Shown piece after piece: positions 18,587-25,995 of a stretch of DNA of 64,000 bases; position 1 is the first letter of the stretch, and every line of letters starts with the position of its first letter. The position numbers and the translations under genes were made by a program. The DNA lies in assembly GCA_016706225.1 (NCBI GenBank), contig JADJKB010000005.1:496001-560000 (forward strand), in the 5' to 3' direction. Source of the DNA: Myxococcales bacterium (GTDB lineage Bacteria; Myxococcota_A; Polyangia; Polyangiales; Polyangiaceae). The notes under the pieces were generated by a model, which saw only the letters and a program-made list of their open reading frames with translations, searched no databases and was not told where the DNA came from.

Positions 18587-20551
18587 TCAGAACGCGTTCT
18601 CGAGCTGCTCGATGTCCTTCCGGAGGTCGTAGGCTTTGCGCGGGGCAGGCGCTGCCGCGGGGCTACCCGGGCGGTTTTGGCTCGCGTCGGCGGCCTCGCT
18701 CTTTCTCATCTCCACCACCAGGGTGGGCGGGTATTCGATCTGGTACTGGATCTCGAATTTTCGCTTCTCTTTCGGCTGGAGGGTCAGCGGCCAGCGCAGG
18801 ATGCCCTTCCCGTCGGGCTTCACGTCCGGGGTGATCTTGATGCCGCTGATCACGATGTCCTTGTCCTCGGACACCGGAATGCGATCGGCGAGCTTCAGCG
18901 ACATGGTCTTGCCGGACAGGTTCTCGACCGTGACGACGAAGGCGAGCTGCATCTGGGTGCGCTGCTTGCGCACCAGCGCACTCCGCTTCTTGTCGAGCAC
19001 CCGGGAGATCTTCAGCTGATCTGCCACGCTCAGGAAGACCGCGAATTGTTCTCCGTCCGCGACGAAGTCGAGGCTGGTCATGCCCAGGAATGCGCCGCCC
19101 TGGTAGAGGGCCACGTTGCCCGGCAAGAGCGACTGTCCGCTGTCGTTGAGCATCTCCAGAGTCTGAGCTGCGTTGAGGGACTGCTCGGGAGCCGCGACGA
19201 TGGCCTTCTTGGCCTTCAGGTTCGCGCGACCGAGCGGCACCCTGACCGAGCGGCCATCTGCGCGCACCTTCGTGGTGTTCATGGCCTTGAACTGCGCGGT
19301 CGTCCCGCGCTGCTGCAGGCTCTGGAAAATTTGCACCGTCTTGCTCTGGGTCACCTCCAGAAACTCGACGTTCGTCTGGTAGCTCTGCTCGAAGCTGCGG
19401 CTTCGTCCGGCGCTCTGCACCCGGGTGTTCCACAGACGATTCTGCCCCTTGAACGCGGCTTCGGCACGCTTGAACGACGCCGATTGCCGCTCGATGGTCT
19501 GGCTCGCGGCTCGACCCGCGCCGAGCGTGAGCGCCTCGAGCTCAGGGATGCGAACGGCAGCGGTGGACGACTGCGTGGAGAACGTCAGCTCCGCGTTGTC
19601 CCAGTCCTCGCCGCTCGCCTGGGTGACGACCGCAAACGAGGTGACCTCGACCGATGTGGCGTCGCTGCCGGTGGCGCGAAGCTCGTGGGATGCCTCCCAG
19701 GTTGCGCCAGGAAGCAAGTAGCTGAGCTGGAGCTGGCCGTCGGCGGGCGTCGTCCCTTGCACGGTCACGAACACGCGCGTCTCTTCGAGCTGGGTCAAGC
19801 CGCGCAGATCGTCGAGGTGGTGTTTGGCGGCCTCGACTGCCGGGGCGAGCTTCTCGCGCTCGGCCTGGACTGCGCGCCGCCCCTTGGCGATCTCCCGCAT
19901 CTTCGTGGCGATGAAGTCGACGACCGCCGCGTAGGTGCTGACACCGACACTGCCGGGGATCACGACGCTGCCGGCTGGCGGCGGGCTGCCCGCGACCACG
20001 TCCTTGTTGAGCTTGTCGAGGGAGAACGCCTTGATGTCGTCGACCTGTTTGGTCTGAGCGTCGAGCACCTTGAGCTCGTCATCGAGCGCGAGCAGTCGGC
20101 TGGCCAGTACGCGAGCGTCGGCCTCGGCCTTGCGGTAGCTCTTGCCCGTAGCCTGCGCGAGGTAACTCCTGCCGACCCGCACGTCGAGGATGCGGCCGTT
20201 GGTGATGGCCGCGCGCACGGAGCCATCGTCGACCCAGCCGGGCAGGTGTTTGAACGCGTACACGGTTGGTTCGGTGGTGAGCTTGACGCTTGCTTCCCGG
20301 GACACGAGCGCTCGGTCCGAGTAGACCGTCACCTTGCGGATCGCAGACGGGACGGAGACCGCGTTGGGGTCGTCCGCGGACACCAGACTGGCCTGAGGGA
20401 CCGAGGGGTCGACCGTGCCAGCTGCGCCCGAGCGATTGGCCGAGGCGGCGGACTGTGCGGTCGCTGCGCTTCGAGCGCAGCCCGTTGCCATCACCAGCCA
20501 TCCTCCAAGGCAAATCCAAGCCAGTTGCCGCATGCTCTCGGTTCTCGACAT
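18587..20551 (-). CDS. Secreted DUF4139 / mucoidy-inhibitor MuiA-like lipoprotein
   Basis: The protein has 654 residues. A signal peptide with lipobox (VMATGC) is followed by an N-terminal beta domain (IRKVTVYSDRALVSREASV), which is the DUF4140/4139 pattern. A helical coiled-coil region spans about residues 125-250, and the C-terminal DUF4139 beta domain ends with the FEIQYQIEYPPTLVVEM segment. This is the standard MuiA layout and a paralogue of the cytoplasmic-type protein at 967-2961. The ATG at 20551 has AGAGGAG six bases upstream, better than the ATG two codons before it. Function of the family is not settled. Confidence 0.87.
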   Translation of the reverse strand: MSRTESMRQLAWICLGGWLVMATGCARSAATAQSAASANRSGAAGTVDPSVPQASLVSADDPNAVSVPSAIRKVTVYSDRALVSREASVKLTTEPTVYAFKHLPGWVDDGSVRAAITNGRILDVRVGRSYLAQATGKSYRKAEADARVLASRLLALDDELKVLDAQTKQVDDIKAFSLDKLNKDVVAGSPPPAGSVVIPGSVGVSTYAAVVDFIATKMREIAKGRRAVQAEREKLAPAVEAAKHHLDDLRGLTQLEETRVFVTVQGTTPADGQLQLSYLLPGATWEASHELRATGSDATSVEVTSFAVVTQASGEDWDNAELTFSTQSSTAAVRIPELEALTLGAGRAASQTIERQSASFKRAEAAFKGQNRLWNTRVQSAGRSRSFEQSYQTNVEFLEVTQSKTVQIFQSLQQRGTTAQFKAMNTTKVRADGRSVRVPLGRANLKAKKAIVAAPEQSLNAAQTLEMLNDSGQSLLPGNVALYQGGAFLGMTSLDFVADGEQFAVFLSVADQLKISRVLDKKRSALVRKQRTQMQLAFVVTVENLSGKTMSLKLADRIPVSEDKDIVISGIKITPDVKPDGKGILRWPLTLQPKEKRKFEIQYQIEYPPTLVVEMRKSEAADASQNRPGSPAAAPAPRKAYDLRKDIEQLENAF

Positions 20552-20752
20552 TGTCACTCCTCTGCTCGAGGCAGGCGTCGTGCCTCCGCTGGGCGGCAGT
20601 GTGCCAGGCGCTCGAGCGTCGCTCCAGCGGCGTATACGTGCGGACCGACGTTCCGATCTGACGCGGCGTGAAGATTCCCCCGGTAACGCGCCGCACGACG
20701 CGCCTGTGCGCTGGATTTGGCGAAGCGCCTTCGCCGAGCGCCTTGCTCCGTC

Positions 20753-21346
20753 CTACTTCACCAGCTTCCCGGCGGACTCGAGCACGCCGAGCACTTGCGG
20801 GTGGTTGCGCGCATCTTGCCCGGGCGGCGCGTCGCTCGGGTAGCCGCTCTCGATGCGAAAGCCTGATTCTTTCATGCTGTCGATGACGATGACGGGCATG
20901 TTCAGCGCGACGGACGACAGCGTGGACACGAACGCGCCGAGGTACGCGCGCTGCCCGTTTGCGGTGACGACGAAGGGTAGTCCTTGCACGCCCACGGCAG
21001 GCAGCTCTTTGATGATGTACTCGCTGGAGTGCCAGCCGTCCCAGGCAACGGAGTGGCTGGTCGCGTCGTACCACTCGACTGCCATCAGATCGAAGAGCGC
21101 AGTGGGGCCTGCCAGCTGCAACGAAGCCAGCGGCACCGCTGCGGCTTCGGTTGCTGTGATCGTTGGGTCTTGCAGCAGCCGGACCTCGAGTCGGCTCGCC
21201 CAGGCGTAAGGCGCAATGGCGACGTTCGATGCGTACAGCCGTGTCCCGTCGAGCGCCTGGCCCGGTGCCGAGACCGAGAGACACGCGGTTGCGTAAGAAA
21301 GCTCCTCGTACGAGCCGGGCGCGTCGATTCGCAAGCTGCCCGACAC
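20753..21346 (-). CDS. Hypothetical protein, probably missing its true N-terminus
   Basis: From the GTG at 21346 the protein has 197 residues rich in Ala, Ser and Val with an immunoglobulin-like look. No family is recognised. The reading frame stays open and protein-like for about 24 further residues upstream (GVSVQDPAWPAGQ) until a TGA near 21430, but contains no start. The real start may lie before a frameshift, and a signal peptide would be expected there. A 7-bp hairpin with a 3-base loop lies after the stop at 20719-20735. Confidence 0.5.
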   Translation of the reverse strand: MSGSLRIDAPGSYEELSYATACLSVSAPGQALDGTRLYASNVAIAPYAWASRLEVRLLQDPTITATEAAAVPLASLQLAGPTALFDLMAVEWYDATSHSVAWDGWHSSEYIIKELPAVGVQGLPFVVTANGQRAYLGAFVSTLSSVALNMPVIVIDSMKESGFRIESGYPSDAPPGQDARNHPQVLGVLESAGKLVK

Positions 21347-21525
21347 GGTGGTTTCCTGGCCCGCGGGCCAGGCGGGATCCTGGACGGAGACTCCGATCGC
21401 TGCCGCCGGGCACGCCGCCGAGGGCGGTCACCGCGCGCGCATTACGGCCGATGGCGCGGATGCGTGCGGAGGCGCAGCTCCGGGCCGTTGCGAAGCGCTG
21501 GCCGGGGCGGGAAGTGAGCCCCGTC

Positions 21526-21551
21526 TTGTACGCTTGACGTACAGCGTACAA
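21526..21551. promoter_or_regulatory. higBA operator and promoter
   Basis: A perfect inverted repeat, TTGTACGC-N10-GCGTACAA, spans 21526-21551, with a second dyad TGTACG-N5-CGTACA nested in it. A TTGACG that could be the -35 box lies inside (21534-21539), and a weak TAGGCT could be the -10 at 21556. HigA-type antitoxins repress their operon by binding such palindromes, so this is very likely the autoregulatory site, 16 bases before the higB start. Confidence 0.75.
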
Positions 21552-21567
21552 TGGGTAGGCTAGCGGC

Positions 21568-21846
21568 ATGATCCGGTCGTTTCGGTGCGCTGAGACGGCC
21601 GCGGTCTATGAAGGCAAGCGGTCTCGGCGTTTCGACTCGATTCGGCCTGTCCTGGAACGGAAGCTCATCATGCTCGACTCGGCGGTTCGCTTGGATGACC
21701 TTCGTTCGCCGCCGGGCAACCGACTCGAAGCGCTCCGCGGTGACCGAGTTGGGCAATACTCGATCCGTATCAACGACCAGTTCCGAATTTGCTTTCGTTG
21801 GACCGACGTCGGTCCGGATGAAGTCGAAGTCGTCGACTACCACTGA
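21568..21846 (+). CDS. higB: HigB-type toxin (RelE/ParE superfamily)
   Basis: The protein has 92 residues, full length for the family. It carries the diagnostic stretch PPGNRLEALRGDR followed by GQYSIRINDQFRICF and ends in VDYH. HigB toxins are ribosome-dependent mRNA endoribonucleases that stop translation when the antitoxin is lost. It is followed 12 bases later by higA, the toxin-first order typical of HigBA. The start is the only ATG and follows the operator directly. Confidence 0.92.
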   Translation: MIRSFRCAETAAVYEGKRSRRFDSIRPVLERKLIMLDSAVRLDDLRSPPGNRLEALRGDRVGQYSIRINDQFRICFRWTDVGPDEVEVVDYH

Positions 21847-21858
21847 CGAGGAACAGCC

Positions 21859-22173
21859 ATGAAGAACCGCATGCGCCCCATTCACCCCGGCGAGATCCTC
21901 CGAGAGGAGTACCTCGTCCCGCTCGAAATGAGCGCGAACGTGCTCGCGCAGGCCATCGGCGTCCCCGCGAATCGCGTAAGCGCCATCGTGGCGGGCAAGC
22001 GGGCCGTGACAGCGGACACCGCGCTCCGACTCGCGCGCGCTCTCGAGACTTCGCCTGAGTTCTGGATGAACCTCCAGCAGGCGTACGATTTGCGGATCGC
22101 CGAACGAGACAGCGGCCCCTCCGTGCGGGCCGTCCGGCCCGTGCGACGCGAGCGGCGTCACGCGGTGAAGTAG
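21859..22173 (+). CDS. higA: HigA-type antitoxin (XRE-family)
   Basis: The protein has 104 residues. It starts with the HigA signature MRPIHPGEILREEYL after four residues. The XRE helix-turn-helix follows (ANVLAQAIGVPANRVSAIV), then the ALETSPEFWMNLQQAYDL block that closes the domain. It should bind HigB and repress the operon through the upstream palindrome. The C-terminus is Arg-rich. It has its own ribosome site (GAGGAA) 8 bases before the ATG. Confidence 0.93.
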   Translation: MKNRMRPIHPGEILREEYLVPLEMSANVLAQAIGVPANRVSAIVAGKRAVTADTALRLARALETSPEFWMNLQQAYDLRIAERDSGPSVRAVRPVRRERRHAVK

Positions 22174-22177
22174 GCCC

Positions 22178-22200
22178 AACGCTCGCCCAGGGCGTTTCTT
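22178..22200 (+). terminator. Probable intrinsic terminator of higBA
   Basis: Four bases after the higA stop, AACGCTC (22178-22184) pairs with GGGCGTT (22190-22196) through one G-T wobble, with a 5-base loop, and is followed by TCTT. The stem is short and the U-tract weak. Confidence 0.45.
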
Positions 22201-22297
22201 CGCTCTGCGGCTTCTGCGCCCCAACCCCGACACAAGTACGAACTTTCAGAGTCGGTTTAGGGTCGAGCGGACCGCGCGGCGGGCGAAGCCGAAGCCA

Positions 22298-22576
22298 GTG
22301 CCGACCGAGCCACCGAGGATCGTGCGGCTGCTGGCCAAGGCGGAGGAGTGGCAGGGGATGCTCGACGCTGGGGAGGTGAAGCGTCGGGCGGAGCTGGCGC
22401 GCAGGGCGGGGGTGTCGGCGATGCGGGTGACGCAGATTCTGGCGCTGCTGAAGCTCGACCCGAGCATCAAGGAGCTTATTCGCGGGCTGCCGGCGGGGAC
22501 GCCAGAGAGGCTGGTCACGGAGAGAAGCCTGCGTACCGTCGCGAGGCTCGAACGGTCCGTCCAGGCGCAACCGTGA
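22298..22576 (+). CDS. Helix-turn-helix protein of the type found beside recombinases
   Basis: From the GTG at 22298 the protein has 92 residues. The centre (RAELARRAGVSAMRVTQIL followed by ALLKLDPSIKELI) is a helix-turn-helix like that at the end of large serine recombinases and of small orphan proteins beside them. An ERSLRTVARLE tail is also typical. The frame is open and protein-like upstream (TNFQSRFRVERTARRAKPKP) without a start codon, so this may be the remainder of a longer recombinase-linked gene. It lies in the island-like patch next to toxin-antitoxin genes. Confidence 0.5.
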   Translation: MPTEPPRIVRLLAKAEEWQGMLDAGEVKRRAELARRAGVSAMRVTQILALLKLDPSIKELIRGLPAGTPERLVTERSLRTVARLERSVQAQP

Positions 22577-22669
22577 ACCGCCGGTGGGTTGCCGGACTGC
22601 GGGTTGAGCTGAATGCGTGTCCTGAAACCGAGCGGGTGCGCTTGTCGTCCCGGTGGTATCCTGGGCTCG

Positions 22670-22903
22670 ATGGCTCAGCCCAAGCCCACTCCCGACCCCG
22701 CCGTGGTCCCGGAGGCACTCAAGCCGCTGGTTGAAGAGCTCGCGAACCTTCAGCCGGGCGAGCGTGACCTCGTCGTGCGTGCGGCCGAAAGGGCCCAACG
22801 GCGGTACAAGCCGGTGAGCTGGGAGCTTCTCGAAGCAGCTCGCGGAGTCGTGAATCTTGGAGGCGATGCGGTAGAGGACTGCAAGGCGCTCTACGATGGC
22901 TGA
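22670..22903 (+). CDS. Putative antitoxin partner of the PIN toxin
   Basis: The protein has 77 residues, is charged and helical, and starts at MAQPKPTPDPAVVPEALKPL. It overlaps the following PIN gene by eight bases (ATGGCTGA), so the two are translationally coupled. Size, charge and position are those of an antitoxin, but no DNA-binding family (AbrB, RHH, Phd) is recognised. The antitoxin call is therefore inferred from context. Confidence 0.6.
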   Translation: MAQPKPTPDPAVVPEALKPLVEELANLQPGERDLVVRAAERAQRRYKPVSWELLEAARGVVNLGGDAVEDCKALYDG

Positions 22904-23330
22904 GGTCGTTCTCGACGCCAACATCATCGTGGGTTGGCTCGACAAGGCGGACGCCCACAATGCTCACGCCACCGAGCTCGTCGAGGGGTTGAAGCGAGAT
23001 GGCCACGTGGCGTTGCTTCTTGACGTCTTCGTTGCCGAGGCCGTGTCCGTCATCTGCCGGCGTGCTCAGGAGCGGCGCTCGAAATCGACCGACCTGCTGA
23101 ATGCAACGTCGGTCGTGCGCCGATGGCATGAGGCCGGCCAGATCGCTCCGGTGAGCGGGGATATCAACAGCCGGTTCGACGCCATCTTGGACGTCGTCGA
23201 AGCTTCGGCCGGCGCGCTGAACTTCAACGACGCGCTGCTCGTCGTCCTGCAACGCGATGGCGCAATCGGGCACGTGGCTTCATTCGACAGGGCGCTGGAC
23301 ACGGCAGAGGGTTTTCGTCGGTTGAGTTGA
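22896..23330 (+). CDS. PIN-domain ribonuclease, VapC-like toxin
   Basis: The protein has 144 residues, a full-length PIN domain. The acidic residues are in the expected places: Asp in VVLDANIIVGWLD near the start, Glu in FVAEAVSVI, the N-D pair in NFNDALLVV, and Asp in VASFDRALD near the end. PIN toxins cleave tRNA or rRNA using a metal held by these residues. The overlapping upstream small gene is the likely antitoxin. Confidence 0.85.
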   Translation: MAEVVLDANIIVGWLDKADAHNAHATELVEGLKRDGHVALLLDVFVAEAVSVICRRAQERRSKSTDLLNATSVVRRWHEAGQIAPVSGDINSRFDAILDVVEASAGALNFNDALLVVLQRDGAIGHVASFDRALDTAEGFRRLS

Positions 23331-23467
23331 TCCCTCGGCTCAGCGCCCGTACAGGACCGCGAAAACGCGTCGGTTTCCTCTGACTGTCGGTCCGGCGTGA
23401 CAACGACCGAGCGAGGTCGTTTCCACGCCGTTGCCACGGTGGCAGCATCCAGGGCGGGGGCACTGCC

Positions 23468-23992
23468 ATGAGCTACTTCATCTGCAACGGGTTGGGTGAC
23501 TCGATCGACAACCCGACTCCGGCGCAGATGAGGGAATTCCTGGACGCCCTCGACCCAGAGGACGAGGAACACGGCGCGGCTTGGCTTCAGAAAGACGCCG
23601 AGTGGACCATCGAGTGGAGCATCGACGGAGTCCTGTCACTGAACCGCGGCGACTACGAAGCCTTGCAGCACATGACCGGCATCCCCAAGGTGCGAGTCCT
23701 CGAGCTCTGGACCAAGCTCGTGGCGGGTCGCATCGCCGAGATCGAAGCAGAGCCATGGCAGCCTGGAGGCCGACCCAAGCTCTCCGCCGAAGAGGAGGAG
23801 AGGCGGGCTCGCGAATACGCCGAGTGGCAACGCCAAGAAGATCGCGAGTTCTACGACATACTCGGTCCAGAACGACCCGAGGTGCCGTGTCGCCGCGAGG
23901 GATGCACCCGCGGCGCCATCGAGCTCAGCGTCCTCTGCCGACCCCACCACTTCGAGAACATCAAGGATCGGCCCTGCCCGTTCGACGACTAG
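23468..23992 (+). CDS. Hypothetical protein with C-terminal Cys/His cluster
   Basis: The protein has 174 residues. It starts with MSYFICNGLGDSIDNPTPAQ, has an acidic middle and a very acidic helix (SAEEEERRAREYAEWQRQED), and ends with a probable zinc site (CRREGCTRGAIELSVLCRPH). The size, acidity and island setting would fit an immunity-type protein, but no family is recognised and no toxin partner is visible. The region before it has a 7-bp hairpin (AACGACC with GGTCGTT). Confidence 0.7.
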   Translation: MSYFICNGLGDSIDNPTPAQMREFLDALDPEDEEHGAAWLQKDAEWTIEWSIDGVLSLNRGDYEALQHMTGIPKVRVLELWTKLVAGRIAEIEAEPWQPGGRPKLSAEEEERRAREYAEWQRQEDREFYDILGPERPEVPCRREGCTRGAIELSVLCRPHHFENIKDRPCPFDD

Positions 23993-23996
23993 GCTG

Positions 23997-24086
23997 TCAC
24001 CCAGCCTTGCCCAACAACCGAATCGCCGCGTGCAAGTCGCTAGCGGCGACATGCGCGTAACGCTGCGTCGTCGAGAGGTCCGCGGG
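23997..24086 (-). pseudogene. C-terminal remnant of a tyrosine recombinase/integrase
   Basis: Thirty codons on the minus strand read ADLSTTQRYAHVAASDLHAA followed by IRLLGKAG and TGA. This is the last box of phage-type integrases, including the catalytic tyrosine in TTQRYAH. Upstream the expected HTFATHLL and LGH boxes are absent, and the sequence degenerates into QQP directly before the match, so only a stub remains. It lies about 0.8 kb from a tRNA-Arg gene, the usual integration site, which supports a decayed integrative element. Confidence 0.7.
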
Positions 24087-24175
24087 TTGCTGTCGGGAGC
24101 GCCGGAGAAGACAGGAGAAAATGCCCATGAGCCCGAGAGCAGTCTTTTGCCTACAACGAGGGTTCTCGGCGAACG

Positions 24176-24631
24176 CTACGGCCGTTCGCTGACTGGAACG
24201 AGCATGAGCTGGAACCGCTGCATCGATAGCTGCACGACGTGATCAAGGGCCCCTTCCCCAAGCTCAAACAGGTCGGCGTTGGACAAGCCAGGAACGGCCC
24301 CGTCGAACGCTTCCGAAGCTCGCGCGCCCTGGATCAACACGAGAAGGTACAGAGCGCGATAGGCCGCCCAGTCCTCGATGCCGACTGAAGCTCTACCCAG
24401 GGGCGTGCTCAAGAGCCGCTCGCGCAACCGGGACACCGGGGTCTCGATGTACTTGTTGAACGCCTTTTCGGCCGCATCCGTGTTCAGGCCAGGGAGGCAG
24501 AATACCTCGCCCGTCCCACGATGATGGATGCGGCCGTCGTCGAAATCATAGTACTTGACCTTCCCGCTCTTGAGTCGCCACGGCTGGAACAGGAACTCGC
24601 TGACGTAGTGATGTTGATCGAAGCCGGGCAC
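24176..24631 (-). CDS. DUF4238 domain-containing protein, short
   Basis: From the GTG at 24631 the protein has 151 residues. It carries the DUF4238 N-terminal signature (QHHYVSEFLFQPWR) and an aromatic YYDFDDGRIHHRGT segment. DUF4238 proteins are usually 250 residues or more, so this copy looks truncated at its C-terminus; the integrase stub lies just beyond. Function is unknown; members are common in defence-rich and mobile regions. The start is chosen because homology begins four residues later and no ATG is near. Confidence 0.6.
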   Translation of the reverse strand: MPGFDQHHYVSEFLFQPWRLKSGKVKYYDFDDGRIHHRGTGEVFCLPGLNTDAAEKAFNKYIETPVSRLRERLLSTPLGRASVGIEDWAAYRALYLLVLIQGARASEAFDGAVPGLSNADLFELGEGALDHVVQLSMQRFQLMLVPVSERP

Positions 24632-24878
24632 GTCACAAGTAGTAGCGCGTCTGCGGCGCGCGGCCAGCCCAGTCGTAGCGTGCAAACCGCGTGTTGGATG
24701 CACGCCGTGGCGACGCTCGGGCCTGGTGACCAAGCTCTGATCTGGGGCGGGATCGGAAAAGAAAAGCAGAACCTCCCGCCCGAGCAGGACTGGATGCTCT
24801 CGCCGGAGTTGTGCCTTCTCGTCTGACTGTCGCCGCGAAGCCCAAGCGAGCAGTGCTTTTCGTACACACGTCGTAGGT

Positions 24879-24954
<76 letters not shown>

Positions 24955-24996
24955 TCGGGACGGCGAACTCTTGCCCGAGCGTTGGTGTCGGTCAAG

Positions 24997-25833
24997 TCAG
25001 GTGCAGGTCGAGGACCACGACGAGCACGTGTAGCCGGCGGGCAGAGAGATGCAGATCTTCTGGCCCGAACACGTGCAGCAGCTTGCCGCCGAACCGCAGG
25101 TCGTGGTGCCGCAAACCTGGCCGGTTCCGCCGCCGGTTCCGCCGGTGCCACCCGTGCCACCCGTCCCGCCGCTGCCACCCGTGCCGCTCGAGCAACTCCC
25201 GCACGCGTACGACGTTACCTCGCCCGCACACTTGCTGTCCCACGACGTCGAACAGCAGAAGCCATCCTTCGCGCACACACACGCCTGAATCGTCGCGTTC
25301 GTGCAGCCGGCCGTCGCGTGCGAGGTGCAGCAATTGTGCGCACCGCCCGAGCCACCACTGCCGCCCACACCGCCCGAGCCACCACTGCTGCCCACACCTC
25401 CTGAACCACCGAAGCCGGCCGCGCCACCGAAGCCCGACGTGCCACCGAAGCCGGCTGCACCACCAACGCCTCCCGAACCACCGAAGCCGGCCGCGCCACC
25501 GAAGCCGGCCGCGCCACCGAAGCCCGCTGCGCCACCGAAGCCCGCTGCGCCACCGAAGCCCGCTGCGCCACCGAAGCCGGCCGCGCCACCGAAGCCCGCC
25601 GCGCCGCCGAAGCCGCCCACCGCTCCCGTCGCACCCATGCCACCCGCGCCGCCGCTGGCACCCACACCCGCGCCGCCCTCGGCGACGACGCAGAACCCGA
25701 GCTCACACGTGAGGCCAGGGGCGCACAGGCCCGCGTCGTCACACGGTGCGGGCCCCCCACCAGAACCGGACGAGGCACAGGCCCCGGAGAGCGAGGCCAC
25801 TGCTGTCAACGATATCAGTCTTCGCATGGACAT
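24997..25833 (-). CDS. Lipoprotein with GFGGAA repeat linker and Cys-rich end
   Basis: The protein has 278 residues. The ATG at 25833 has GAAGGG seven bases upstream. The signal peptide ends in a lipobox (SGAC). A first Cys-rich segment (CDDAGLCAPGLTCELGFC) follows, then a linker of near-perfect six-residue units (GFGGAA) over more than 70 residues, and then two Cys-rich modules separated by a TGG-type linker. The protein is probably surface-exposed with an extended stalk. Function is unknown. Confidence 0.8.
   Translation of the reverse strand: MSMRRLISLTAVASLSGACASSGSGGGPAPCDDAGLCAPGLTCELGFCVVAEGGAGVGASGGAGGMGATGAVGGFGGAAGFGGAAGFGGAAGFGGAAGFGGAAGFGGAAGFGGAAGFGGSGGVGGAAGFGGTSGFGGAAGFGGSGGVGSSGGSGGVGGSGGSGGAHNCCTSHATAGCTNATIQACVCAKDGFCCSTSWDSKCAGEVTSYACGSCSSGTGGSGGTGGTGGTGGTGGGTGQVCGTTTCGSAASCCTCSGQKICISLPAGYTCSSWSSTCT
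25406..25617. repeat. 18-bp tandem repeat encoding GFGGAA
   Basis: About ten copies of an 18-bp unit (CCGAAGCCSGCNGCGCCA-like on the + strand) lie inside the lipoprotein gene, with one or two variant copies (TSGFGG, GGVGGAA). Copy-number change would alter stalk length without breaking the frame. Confidence 0.8.
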
Positions 25834-25995
25834 GGTTCGACCCTTCCCGTCGCGCCCGTGAACCATCCCCGGTCCTGCGCCGTGGTGCAAATCAGGCCGA
25901 TGTTGCGGCGGAATGCACGGGTCCGTTGAGCTTGCGCGCGAACGAGCTATGGTCTGCGGGTCGGGTCGACTCCCGATTTGTACCTGGAAGCTCCC

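Noticed and set aside
18074..20671. Plus-strand open frame of 865 codons
   Set aside because: It is the shadow of the minus-strand DUF4139 and isomerase genes; its residues show no fold, while the minus strand has clear families.
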